Part shown: positions 16,995 through 25,207 of the stretch, in pieces
How the letters are laid out: every line of letters begins with the position of its first letter
How positions within the stretch are numbered: the first letter of the stretch is position 1
Assembly: GCA_937995875.1 (NCBI GenBank)
Contig: CALKIW010000121.1
Span: forward strand, 1 to 64,000
DNA from: an uncultured Bacteroidales bacterium
Lineage (GTDB): Bacteria; Bacteroidota; Bacteroidia; Bacteroidales; Bacteroidaceae
Reading direction: 5' to 3'
DNA: 64,000 bases
Position numbers and translations under genes: made by a program
The notes under the pieces: model-generated
What the model was told of the DNA's origin: nothing
The model's input: the letters and a program-made list of their open reading frames with translations, nothing else
The model's database searches: none

Positions 16995-17609
16995 TTGTGC
17001 AAACTGTCATCAAGAGGATATGTATACAGTGTGAGTCGAGACAAAATCAGTCAGGAAGTGTCACTTGACCTTCCTGACTGCAACAAGGATGGCAGCAATT
17101 CGTATGCTGACATGAAATACCCCAACGTGACCTTTGCGAACAACAAGGTGATATACAATTATCCGTATGACTCTGGAATCCACACCATAGACCTTGCCAC
17201 AGGGGAAAGACACGCATATAACGTGGACTCGGGATTTGCAAAGAACAGCCTCAAACTGTATAAGGGCGACAAAGCGATGGTGAATTGGCTTGGCTACGAT
17301 TGGAGCAATCCACATTTCTACGAGGTGTCATACATGCCGCAAACTGGTCTGTATGCCAGGTTCATGCTTGGTGGAATTGACACAGACAAGTACAAAGACA
17401 GACAGACCATTGTCAACGCTAAAAGGTTATACGTGGCATTCCTCGACAGGGATTTCAATCTTGTTGGAGAGTTCGCACTGAAAGAGAACAGATACTCCAA
17501 CTTCAATGGATGGTGTGTCCTTCCGAACGCAATTATCATCTATGATGAGAATCTTCTTGGACAAGTACAAGACAATCTCGCCTTTGACGTGATTGCGCAA
17601 ATAAATTAG
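16995..17609 (+). pseudogene. 5'-truncated beta-propeller/DUF4221-like lipoprotein gene
   Basis: 204 codons from an unlikely GTG/TTG-type start; no signal peptide, although the protein type needs one. The content is beta-propeller-like (FANNKVIYNYPYDSGIHTIDLATGERH; KRLYVAFLDRDFNLVGEFAL). The end, ENLLGQVQDNLAFDVIAQIN, resembles the C-terminus of DUF4221-type lipoproteins; the family name is tentative. A second copy of just this last ~17-codon end is at 25838-25888, showing the gene was once duplicated with a cassette. IS30 lies 12 nt after the stop. Confidence 0.6.
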
Positions 17610-17664
17610 CCCACGACACCTAATTGTGTAAATTCCAAAACGAAGTGCAATAAAAAAGAGTGTC

Positions 17665-17728
17665 CCTCGCCGAGAGATGCAGACGTTCTCGAAGCGCAGC
17701 GAGAGGTTGTCTGCATCTCTTGGCGAGG
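17665..17728. repeat. 64-nt hairpin inside the IS30 left end
   Basis: CCTCGCCGAGAGATGCAGAC (17665-17684) pairs with GTCTGCATCTCTTGGCGAGG (17709-17728) with one G-T pair, and inside it TCTCG pairs with CGAGA. The 20-bp stem lies upstream of the transposase promoter. It may act as a transcription or translation barrier that protects the IS from read-through. Confidence 0.8.
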
Positions 17729-17804
17729 AAAAAGAAACAACCAGCAATACAAATAAAAAAGGGAGACGGCAGTCTCCCCAAGATTAACTAACTTTGTATT
17801 GCAA

Positions 17805-18743
17805 ATGTATCATCAATTAATCTCGGAGCAAAGGTCGCAAATTTTCGCCTTACTTCAAAGGAAAACAGCAAGAAAAGAAATTGCCGCCATCGTCGGCATC
17901 AGTCAGGCAACACTGTCACGTGAAATCAAACGCAACAGCACGCCCTCGGGAAAGTATATCTGGATGAAGGCGCACGATATGGCCATGCAGCGCAGAAGGC
18001 GAACGGTAAGTAACTCCAGACTCTCCGACGAATTAGTCTGGAGAATCAAGGAATACATTGTTAATGAGCAATGGTCTCCAAGGCAAATAGCTGGGTATCT
18101 GCGTGTCAAGGAAGGGATTAAGGTATCTCACCAGTCCATCTACAACATCATCCACAATGATACGACGGGCAAACTTGCCAGGCACACAAGGCATCAGATG
18201 AAATATAGACGTCGCCCCAAGGGCGGTTATTTTCCAATCAAGGACAGGGTGAGCATCCATGAAAGAAGCAAGGAGGCCAGCGGCAAGAGATTCGGAGATT
18301 TCGAGATGGACCTGATCGTTGACCCTGCCCAGAGGGCCATACTCACACTGGTGGAGAAATCTACCAACATGCTGCTCATGCAGAAACTGCCCTGCGGGAA
18401 GCAGTCAAAGCCTCTGGCAAAGGTGGTCAGTAAACTGCTCCTGCCATACAAGCACTGCCTAAAGACCATCACCACTGACAACGGATCGGAATTTGCGGCA
18501 CACAAGGATATCACCAGGTTCTTGGGGGTTCCCGTGTACTTCGCAGATCCATATTGCTCATGGCAAAAGGGAGCCATTGAGAATACGAACAAGTTAATCA
18601 GGCAATATATCCCTAAAAAGGAATCCTTTGATCGCTATACGGACAAGAGAATTATGTCGATACAGAAGAAATTGAACGAAAGACCCAGGGAAAAACTAAA
18701 CTTTTCCACACCAAAGTGCGAGTTCTTCAAACACGTGTTGTAA
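17805..18743 (+). CDS. IS30-family transposase
   Basis: 312 residues from ATG 17805 (MYHQLISEQRSQIF); a TTG lies two codons upstream. The N-terminal HTH (RKTARKEIAAIVGISQATLSREIKRN) is followed by a DDE integrase core: FEMDLIVDP (first Asp), TTDNGSEF (second Asp) and the Glu in KGAIENTNKLIRQYIPK, each as expected for IS30. Length and motifs are complete, so it is probably active. The -7 element at 17789 lies so close that the transcript would be almost leaderless. Confidence 0.9.
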   Translation: MYHQLISEQRSQIFALLQRKTARKEIAAIVGISQATLSREIKRNSTPSGKYIWMKAHDMAMQRRRRTVSNSRLSDELVWRIKEYIVNEQWSPRQIAGYLRVKEGIKVSHQSIYNIIHNDTTGKLARHTRHQMKYRRRPKGGYFPIKDRVSIHERSKEASGKRFGDFEMDLIVDPAQRAILTLVEKSTNMLLMQKLPCGKQSKPLAKVVSKLLLPYKHCLKTITTDNGSEFAAHKDITRFLGVPVYFADPYCSWQKGAIENTNKLIRQYIPKKESFDRYTDKRIMSIQKKLNERPREKLNFSTPKCEFFKHVL

Positions 18744-18839
18744 TTTTGCACTTGCTTCTGGAATCCGCCCAATTGTTAATATTTCACAAGAGAAGAGAAA
18801 TATGCAGCATTTTTTTTATGAATATTATTATTTTTTTTC

Positions 18840-18847
18840 TATATTTG
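18840..18847 (+). promoter_or_regulatory. Promoter -7 of cassette 2
   Basis: TATATTTG fits TAnnTTTG. It lies ~140 nt before the mauE-like remnant, in a leader that is clearly homologous to the one at 22934-23165 before cassette 3 (shared ATTTTGCACTTGCTT, TGTTAA.ATTTCA, AAAGTATGTTTTA). The duplicated cassettes therefore carried their own promoter. Confidence 0.6.
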
Positions 18848-18985
18848 CAACAAGATACTAAGGGAAGTGACTTGACCATAATAAACATAATAATCTGATA
18901 AAGAAAGTATGTTTTAGGTAGATCATTCAGTCCTTAAAGTAAAAGACCTAAATAGTTCAATATTAACCACTTAAAAATTGGCAGT

Positions 18986-19320
18986 ATGGGCAATACGTAT
19001 ACTACCGAAATGATCTTTAGAAAATTTGGCAGACATTTGCTTGCCAGTGTATTGTTGCTGTCCGGATTTACTGCGTTCTCAACCCTTACAGTATTTACAT
19101 TGATGCTGTTCTTCCTGCATTTAATAACAGGAGTAAATTTCTTCTTTCCTACCTTAGTCGGGAAGAATAGAATTCTATAGTTATTCTGGAGAGTTGATTC
19201 TTTTTTCGGACAAAGGTCAGTTATAAAAAGTAAGGTATTATGGGTAATCGCATTTATAACGTTTACATCAAATATCAAAATACGCAAGCCATATCATATA
19301 AGCTGTATAATGTAAAAAAG
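18986..19320 (+). pseudogene. Broken MauE/DoxX-type gene of cassette 2
   Basis: It begins MGNTYTTEMIFRKFGRHLLA, matching the intact gene at 23166 (MGNTHATTIIFSKIGRYLLA). It then jumps after LLLSGF to TAFSTLTVFTLMLFFL, an internal in-frame loss of about 55 codons. An extra A near 19160 shifts the frame and ends it at 19180. In the shifted frame the redox motif CGCFG has become YSYSG, so both cysteines are lost. Homology continues to about 19280. It is not functional. Confidence 0.8.
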
Positions 19321-19387
19321 CCAAAAGAAAAGAAGTGAGTAGAAACAACTATCAACCATATTATTTGTTATTTAATCTTACATAATT

Positions 19388-19792
19388 ATGAAAAAGAAAA
19401 TTTTATTATCAGTATTTGTTTTTGCAGTAGTAGCTTTAGCTGTATTCGCCAGTTATAAAACTTTGAATGCCAATGCAGCAGTTGCAGACCTTATGCTAGA
19501 CGAAAACATTGAAGCTCTTACGAGAGGAGAAGATGATCAAGCTCCAAACCGTGAAAACTGTTATGCAGAAGGAGGGCTTTGGAACATGGCCTCAGTTTGT
19601 GCAGATGGAAAAGTAGAAGTGGTTACCTGTACGAAATCAGGAGAAATAACGATTTTTGGGATTACCTTGAAAGGTTCCTATACAAAAGGAAAGCCCTATG
19701 CTATAGCATGGGCGAGATATACATGTATTACTTCTACAGGCAATTGTTGCAAAATGCAGGGAATATATTCTGGTGGAACAAAAGTGGCATAA
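19388..19792 (+). CDS. NVEAL-type small secreted Cys-rich protein 2
   Basis: 134 residues. Leader MKKKILLSVFVFAVVALAVF, then box LMLDENIEALTRGED (~37-51). The mature part (~52-134) has six cysteines (NC, VC, TC, TC, CC) and is Gly/Thr-rich, ending CCKMQGIYSGGTKVA. It lies ~70 nt after the broken mauE region and is followed by a hairpin at 19902. The core is longer than and unrelated to those of copies 1 and 3. Export and function as for copy 1; not experimentally known to me. Confidence 0.85.
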   Translation: MKKKILLSVFVFAVVALAVFASYKTLNANAAVADLMLDENIEALTRGEDDQAPNRENCYAEGGLWNMASVCADGKVEVVTCTKSGEITIFGITLKGSYTKGKPYAIAWARYTCITSTGNCCKMQGIYSGGTKVA

Positions 19793-19901
19793 ATAATGCC
19801 TGATGCATGAAAATCGTTTTTAAATTTCACAGCTCTTGCAAGATATTTTTGATGATCTCAAGTCTTGAGGTCGTTATCGTGTCGAAGTGCTTAAAATAGG
19901 C

Positions 19902-19938
19902 CTGTTCATTATCAGGGGTGACCCTTGATAATGAACAG
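19902..19938 (+). terminator. Stem-loop between NVEAL 2 and its propeller gene
   Basis: CTGTTCATTATCA (19902-19914) and its exact complement TGATAATGAACAG (19926-19938), followed by a weak T-rich tail (TTTACCTTTTATT). It could attenuate transcription so that the small protein is made in excess over the lipoprotein encoded 98 nt downstream. Confidence 0.6.
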
Positions 19939-20035
19939 TTTACCTTTTATTACTTAAGTCCTATGAATGGCATGGAAATAGCAAATTCAATGTTGCTTTG
20001 ACCCATTAGTATGTAAAAATTTTATTTATTAGGAT

Positions 20036-21190
20036 ATGAAGAATATGTATATTAACACTAAAAGGATAATATTTATTTCTATTATTCTTTCTATTCCTTT
20101 GTTGCTTTATTCATGTATAAGTAGCGAAGGTAATATTGGCTTTCCTATAACAGGTTATAATGCACCATCAAGAGAAAATGGTATAGGTTTTAAAGGTATT
20201 AAATATAAAATAATACCATTAGAGAAAAATGACAATTTTGCCATAGTTTCTCCCAAAAAGATAGAAATAGTAGATTCTGTTATTTTTATATTAGATGAAA
20301 ATAAGGTTATTTCTTACGACCTTGATGGCAAATTTCTAACATCTATTGGACAGATTGGACATGGACATAGTGAATACATGAACCTATCTACTTTCTATAT
20401 TGATAGCGAGGGCAATATCGTTCTGTTAGATTCATATAAAAATACGCTATTTAGCTTCAACAAAGATGGAGTCTTTATCAATGCAAAAAAGGTATCTCCC
20501 ATAGATTTAAAGTATGCACAATCAATTCTTCCTATCAATAAAGACTCTATATTTGTTTACAATTTCTTGTATAACGATTTTAATCAGTTGTGCAGAACTG
20601 TAAATTTAAAAAATAAAACTGAATATGGTATAGCTTCCATTCCATTACGCACAAATAATACAATGGAATATGTTGGCAAAAGTCCTTGCTCCGTATATAA
20701 GGGAACGATTAGGTATTTGAAGCCATTTGACAATCACATATATAATTTGACTGAGAATACAACTCTTAACATCAAGACAACAGATAAAATATTTTCAAAA
20801 AAAGAAATAGAGGAAATAAAAAATTATAGTATAGCAACTTATGCAGATTGTCTAAATAATGGCATATTTACAGGTTTTACCGATATATTTGAAACTCAAA
20901 AATATATTATTTTGGCATGTCATAATATTACTTATTTACTTATAGATAAAAAGAAAATGGCATGCCAAAGAATAGAATATACCCCTAGTACAAATTATAG
21001 AAGTATTCCTATATATAATATAAAGGGCTCTTCCGGGAATCAATTAGTGGGATTGTTGTCAAAAGAGGAAGTTGAAGAACTTGAAAAAAATAATGGCAAT
21101 AAAATTATTCAGACCTTAAAAAAATATTTAGAAAAGCGACCATTTGATCAAGTTGTAATTGTCTATGATATAGAAAATATTAACATATGA
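20036..21190 (+). CDS. 6-bladed beta-propeller lipoprotein 2
   Basis: 384 residues. Signal peptide with lipidation cysteine C27 (LLLYSC). Propeller signature IGQIGHGHSEYMNL (~103-116) with preceding blade SVIFILDENKVISYDLDGKF, and following blades as in copy 1. The gene is strikingly AT-rich compared with copies 1 and 3 and with the RND operon, so it probably came from a different, AT-rich source. It lies after NVEAL 2 and before a terminator-like hairpin, completing cassette 2. Confidence 0.85.
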   Translation: MKNMYINTKRIIFISIILSIPLLLYSCISSEGNIGFPITGYNAPSRENGIGFKGIKYKIIPLEKNDNFAIVSPKKIEIVDSVIFILDENKVISYDLDGKFLTSIGQIGHGHSEYMNLSTFYIDSEGNIVLLDSYKNTLFSFNKDGVFINAKKVSPIDLKYAQSILPINKDSIFVYNFLYNDFNQLCRTVNLKNKTEYGIASIPLRTNNTMEYVGKSPCSVYKGTIRYLKPFDNHIYNLTENTTLNIKTTDKIFSKKEIEEIKNYSIATYADCLNNGIFTGFTDIFETQKYIILACHNITYLLIDKKKMACQRIEYTPSTNYRSIPIYNIKGSSGNQLVGLLSKEEVEELEKNNGNKIIQTLKKYLEKRPFDQVVIVYDIENINI

Positions 21191-21642
21191 AGGAATTTTA
21201 TGTATTGCTATTTATTATGATAACAGGTTATTAAATAACTTACGTGATACAACTTGCAATTGTCTTGCAACTATTAAATAAACGAATATACGTTTAACTA
21301 AGTTGTATAGCCCATTGCTAAAACATATTTACCCCAATCACCTATTAAAAAAACTTTTAATGGGCGATTGGGGATGGTTGAGTATATAAAAATTAATTTT
21401 CCGTATTGAATATTGGCAGGAAATTTCTTATCATGAACCTATGTGTCGGGATATTCAGTTAGTTCGCATCTTTCCTTGTCTCTGGTAGTGTACTAAATAA
21501 TAAATATATACATTTTACAAAATAAAGAGCATGTCTGTGCCCTTGTGTCTTCCTTTTCACTCGTTACACGATACTCGTACAGATGACAAACGTCCTTGCC
21601 ACTCCTGTTCATAGAGCGGTTCGATGTCCTCGTCTCACTTGA
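21191..21642. other. Intergenic 450 bp, mostly without features
   Basis: AT-rich, stops in all frames. Contains the hairpin at 21332-21373 and, from about 21530, sequence that belongs to the end of the decayed IS on the minus strand. Confidence 0.4.
21332..21373 (+). terminator. Terminator-like hairpin after cassette 2
   Basis: CCCCAATCACCTATTAAAA pairs with TTTTAATGGGCGATTGGGG (two mismatches), loop AAAC. There is no T-run, so it may be a processing or stabilising hairpin rather than a classical terminator. Confidence 0.55.
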
Positions 21643-22825
21643 TTATACTACTGTCTTCTTCCGTCCTTCTTCCGCGGCTGTCTTTCGGGCAGCGAGCGTT
21701 GCAGCGTTGGTCATATGGATGCCGAAGAAGATTTGCAGGATCTCGCTGCGACTATTCCAGGCGGTGGCATGACCGAGGTCATAATATCGTCTCTGATTGC
21801 TAAAGCTTCCTTCTATTGCCGTGGCATGTACGTTACCGAGAATACGTCTTGCTACCGTTCCTTGTCGACCCTGAGCCTATCTCCCTTCGGTGGGGAGGAG
21901 GTGATGATGTTGTTTGCCGTGCAGAAGATTAGGTTCTCATTGTTGGCATAGATATAGATACTGTTCGCACCATATTTCTTGACCCTGCCCCATGAGCAGC
22001 CGCCGTTACTAGATACACTGACTGAGACGCACGCCCTCGTTGAAGGCCCAGAAGGATAAGGCTCGATGAAGGAGATTCCGTCAATCTGTATACTATTGAC
22101 CTTTGCGCCAAACTCCACACGCTTATTCTCCTTTCCACACCAATGGGACGGAGAGGAGATTGGGACGGTCGATGCTTACGATGCGATGTTTTACGGCCTT
22201 GCCGATGAAAAGAACCGTCTGCCGTTTTTATACACACTGGCTATGGCATCAGACGCATCCCCTACTCCCCCATGAGCAGTATCATCGGCGAATATTGACG
22301 ACAGAGGCTGTTCCACTGACTGGGCAGTTTCCCTCAAAGTTTGAACACCCGCCGCATATTTCTGGTGGGCAACCTCTTAGACCTGCGCTGTCTAGTATAG
22401 ACTAGCCGTGCAGCGGAGACCGCATCGAACTTGTTGCGGAGCTGTCGCTCTCTCAGTGTCGTACAGGTAATGATCATGGGATCACGAAGCCGGTCGCAGC
22501 ATTCCCGTATCAGCTTGATATCCGTCGGGGACTGCAGTAGACTCTCATAGCAGGTCGTGTTCGTCATCAGGCGGTCAGGATGTGTCAGTGCGACCTTCTA
22601 TTGGACATACAGTATACACCGCATCTCCCTTACGTCCGGCACCGAGGCTAGACGGTTACAGATGGCACTGATGAATTCCAGCTTCCTATCCTGCGGATAC
22701 CGTCTCCGACCTGCTTTGACCGTAAAAATCTGACAAATTCTTTATCGGGAGCTGCTCGTGGATTACTCCGAGCACACCTTGCCCGAAACTGTCACGATAT
22801 TTTTGAATTATTACTGTCTGCTAAA
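21643..22825 (-). pseudogene. Decayed IS1182/IS5-like transposase
   Basis: Read on the minus strand in pieces with several frameshifts and stops: an opening near 22810 (DSFGQGVLGVIHEQLPIKN), then RYPQDRKLEFISAICNRLA, then YESLLQSPTDIKLIRECCDRL (22500-22560), and finally AIEGSFSNQRRYYDLGHATA and LQIFFGIHMTNAATLAARKT ending at 21643. The order and the C-terminal EGSFGxQKxxYxL-type motif are those of Bacteroidetes DDE transposases of the IS1182 kind. It is dead and sits between cassettes 2 and 3. Confidence 0.7.
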
Positions 22826-22933
22826 ACTATCGTCTCTATATAAAAATAGGACTGAAACTTCTCCCGAGGTATCAGCCCTTTTTGCTACCTTCTACTTTTG
22901 TACCTCAAAAGACATGATTAAGAAACGAATTGT

Positions 22934-22962
22934 CTAATTTTGCACTTGCTTATGATCCGCTC
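22934..22962 (+). mobile_element. Remnant of an IS30 right end
   Basis: TAATTTTGCACTTGCTTATGATCCGC matches the stop codon and right terminal repeat of the IS30 at 18741-18768 (TAATTTTGCACTTGCTTCTGGAATCCGC). No transposase remains here. It shows that cassettes 2 and 3 were both once preceded by an IS30 copy or were duplicated together with its right end. Confidence 0.65.
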
Positions 22963-23040
22963 CGAGATATCTTATTGTTAACATTTCAAAAGAAAAAAGA
23001 AAAATGCAACATTTTTCTATGAATCTATTTCATTTTTCTC

Positions 23041-23048
23041 TACTTTTG
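23041..23048 (+). promoter_or_regulatory. Promoter -7 of cassette 3
   Basis: TACTTTTG (TAnnTTTG) about 118 nt before the mauE-like start at 23166. Position and surroundings correspond to the promoter of cassette 2 at 18840. Confidence 0.6.
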
Positions 23049-23165
23049 TATAAGTAAAATAGTGACATGGCGATAAAAATCCGACAAAGTATGTTTTACT
23101 TAGGGATTTCGGTCTTTAAACTTTAAACTTAAAATTTAGTATTAACCGTTTATTAAATAGGCAAT

Positions 23166-23636
23166 ATGGGCAATACTCATGCAACGACGATAATCTTTAG
23201 TAAAATTGGCAGGTATTTGCTTGCCATTGTACTCTTGACGTCTGGAATATCCAAGTGCTTTTATCTTCACAGTTTTAGTAACGAAGTATCACAGTATTCT
23301 GAACTATATGTATCTTCTGCACTTGTGTCTTTTAGTAGCCAGATAGCAATTGCAGTATGTTGTGTAGAAATCTTGTTGGGACTATTATTGCTTTTCGCAA
23401 GATTTACTTTGCTCTCAATTTTTACAGTATCAGTATTGATGCTGTTCTTCCTGTATCTCACAGGAGTGAACTATTTCTTTCCAACTGTGCTAGGTAGAAT
23501 AGAATCCTGCGGTTGTTTCGGAGAGCTGATACACTTCTCCGCTAGAGGCTCTTTTATAAAGACATTGGTGTTATGTGTAATTTCATTTGCTACTTTTTGT
23601 TTAGTTGTCAAAGAAAAACAGACCTTAACTGTATAA
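23166..23636 (+). CDS. MauE/DoxX-family redox-associated membrane protein
   Basis: 156 residues, four predicted membrane segments (~15-32, ~52-78, ~84-104, ~128-148). Between the last two lies ESCGCFGE with C115 and C117, the CxC signature of MauE-type proteins, which handle electrons for periplasmic disulfide chemistry (MauE is needed to form the disulfide-rich MauA). It begins cassette 3 with its own promoter, 57 nt before a small protein with six cysteines in its core. Its probable role is oxidation or isomerisation of the NVEAL proteins. The homologue in cassette 2 is broken. Confidence 0.8.
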   Translation: MGNTHATTIIFSKIGRYLLAIVLLTSGISKCFYLHSFSNEVSQYSELYVSSALVSFSSQIAIAVCCVEILLGLLLLFARFTLLSIFTVSVLMLFFLYLTGVNYFFPTVLGRIESCGCFGELIHFSARGSFIKTLVLCVISFATFCLVVKEKQTLTV

Positions 23637-23693
23637 AAGGCGAGTAATCCGAAAAGCGTAGTGAGTAGGAAAAAACAAAAAAAAATCAAAAAA

Positions 23694-23957
23694 ATGAAAA
23701 AGAAATTTGTTTTTGCCGCACTAAGCCTTGTTACGGCAGGTATTGTCACATTCACAAGCTACAAGACACTCTACCAAGACGAGAACATCGTAGAATCTAT
23801 TCTTGGAGAAAATGTTGAGGCTTTAACACGAGGCGAAAGTGGAAGAGGCTTCTATCAAAGATCATCAGGTAAATGTGGTCTTCCTTGTGAATACAAGACG
23901 TGGGTTAGCTGCAGGAGTGGAGGAAAATATGAATGTCAGCCATCAGATTGTTGCTAA
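23694..23957 (+). CDS. NVEAL-type small secreted Cys-rich protein 3
   Basis: 87 residues from ATG 23694; an upstream in-frame start lies in poly-A-rich leader. Leader MKKKFVFAALSLVTAGIVTF, then the exact family box LGENVEALTRGESG (~37-50). The mature part is only ~38 residues but has six cysteines in a knottin- or defensin-like spacing (KCGLPC, SC, EC, DCC). This is the clearest case of a small disulfide-bonded secreted peptide in the set. Upstream linker ATCCGAAAAGCGTAGTGAGTAGGAAA recurs at 25794 without an NVEAL gene. Confidence 0.85.
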   Translation: MKKKFVFAALSLVTAGIVTFTSYKTLYQDENIVESILGENVEALTRGESGRGFYQRSSGKCGLPCEYKTWVSCRSGGKYECQPSDCC

Positions 23958-24121
23958 TGCATGGAAGAGTATAGCAAGTAAAACAACACTTCGGACATAT
24001 AATTCGAGTTCGGGATTTCTGTTGCAGTAATGATCCTTACAAAGAGCTTAATGGTTCTAAAATGGGGCTATTGCAATAAGAATTTCCCGCTACTCGAAAT
24101 AACCTAAAAGACAAATATACA

Positions 24122-25207
24122 ATGAAGAGATTTGTTTTTATAGCACAAATACTTTTAATAGTTTTTATTATGGCATCCTGTGACCAATCGTCACAAGATG
24201 GCAAAGTCTTTCATGTAGACAAGTACGACTACAAAGACTGGTCCAAACTGGTGGATGTAAAAGAGGCTATTCAACTGCAGGAGAATGACCAATGTCTTAT
24301 GTCATACGCCGCGAAATGCATAGTGCTGGATGACATCATAATATATCAGGATTATAAGGCGAAGCGCATATATGCTTTTTCCAAAGATGGTAAATACCTA
24401 TACACCATAGGAAATTTAGGGCACGCTACTTCAGAATACACTTCCATCAGGGACTTTTGTGTGGACGAAAAGAGTTCTGCTGTAATGGTGCTGGACGATC
24501 GTGGGGTAATCTGCTATAATTTGCGAAATGGCAAATTTATGGAACGGAAGAAGCTTTCTTCTCCAAATCCTGGGGAGTATGAGAAGATGGGGTATGTTGG
24601 CAACTCTGAATTTATCTTCTTCACGAACGACATAAATGACAACACCATAGTAAGCGATTCGCAATCGGGAGTAAAGGGGTTACGCGAAGGCAAAAGGTTT
24701 CATTTTGTCCTGAGTCCATTCTATGAATACAATAAAGAACATCGGGTGCTGGCTGACTATGGCGACTTTTACATTGACAACTACAAGAATGGAAAACTGG
24801 AGACTCTATACAGCATTGATCTTGGCAAAGACGCGCTTCCTTCAGATGTCTTGCCAAAAACCTTCGAGGAATTTCAGGCTGTAGACAATTCCGCAGACCA
24901 TTTCAAGTGCATTGCGGATGGTCAAGAGAACACGGACTGGTTGTATCTTACAGTCGTGGGTCCCAAACAAGAGTATTACGTTGGGTTCTTCAACAAACAG
25001 AATGGCACGTATGCCTTTGGATCAAACAGAGAGAGTTTTGAAATCGCTGTCATTGGTGCAAAGAACGATTGCTTCTATGGCATAATCTACCCTGAATACG
25101 CCTCTCCTAACTCCGTCGCAAAAAAGATATTGAAAGACTACGAAATAGATGCGAGCAAGAACAGCCCAGTAATAGTTAAATTCAAAATAAATGAGAAAGC
25201 CATTTAA
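24122..25207 (+). CDS. 6-bladed beta-propeller lipoprotein 3
   Basis: 361 residues. Signal peptide with lipidation cysteine C20 (IVFIMASC). Propeller signature IGNLGHATSEYTSI at ~98-111, with blades IIYQDYKAKRIYAFSKDGKYL and AVMVLDDRGVICYNLRNGKF. It closes the NVEAL 3 pair; a stretch of 164 nt separates them. Its last 17 nt overlap the start of the CxxC lipoprotein, so these two are translationally coupled. Confidence 0.85.
   Translation: MKRFVFIAQILLIVFIMASCDQSSQDGKVFHVDKYDYKDWSKLVDVKEAIQLQENDQCLMSYAAKCIVLDDIIIYQDYKAKRIYAFSKDGKYLYTIGNLGHATSEYTSIRDFCVDEKSSAVMVLDDRGVICYNLRNGKFMERKKLSSPNPGEYEKMGYVGNSEFIFFTNDINDNTIVSDSQSGVKGLREGKRFHFVLSPFYEYNKEHRVLADYGDFYIDNYKNGKLETLYSIDLGKDALPSDVLPKTFEEFQAVDNSADHFKCIADGQENTDWLYLTVVGPKQEYYVGFFNKQNGTYAFGSNRESFEIAVIGAKNDCFYGIIYPEYASPNSVAKKILKDYEIDASKNSPVIVKFKINEKAI

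Larger units (their letters stand above)
17622..18775 (+). mobile_element. IS30-family insertion sequence
   Basis: Imperfect terminal inverted repeats: left 17622-17650 and right 18746-18775, sharing AATTG...ATTCCA.AA..AAGTGCAA when the right end is reversed. They flank one intact transposase. Between the left end and the gene are a long hairpin (17665-17728), a second hairpin GGGAGAC-GGCA-GTCTCCC (17761-17777) and a TAACTTTG promoter element (17789-17796). Target duplication was not resolved. The right-end sequence recurs at ~22934-22962, evidence of a second, lost copy. Confidence 0.8.

Noticed and set aside
15311..25207. NVEAL proteins as double-glycine-leader RiPPs of the ABC-export type
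   Set aside because: No C39 peptidase, ABC transporter or RiPP-modifying enzyme (LanM, radical SAM, YcaO) is present; the leader looks like a signal peptide with an extra box.
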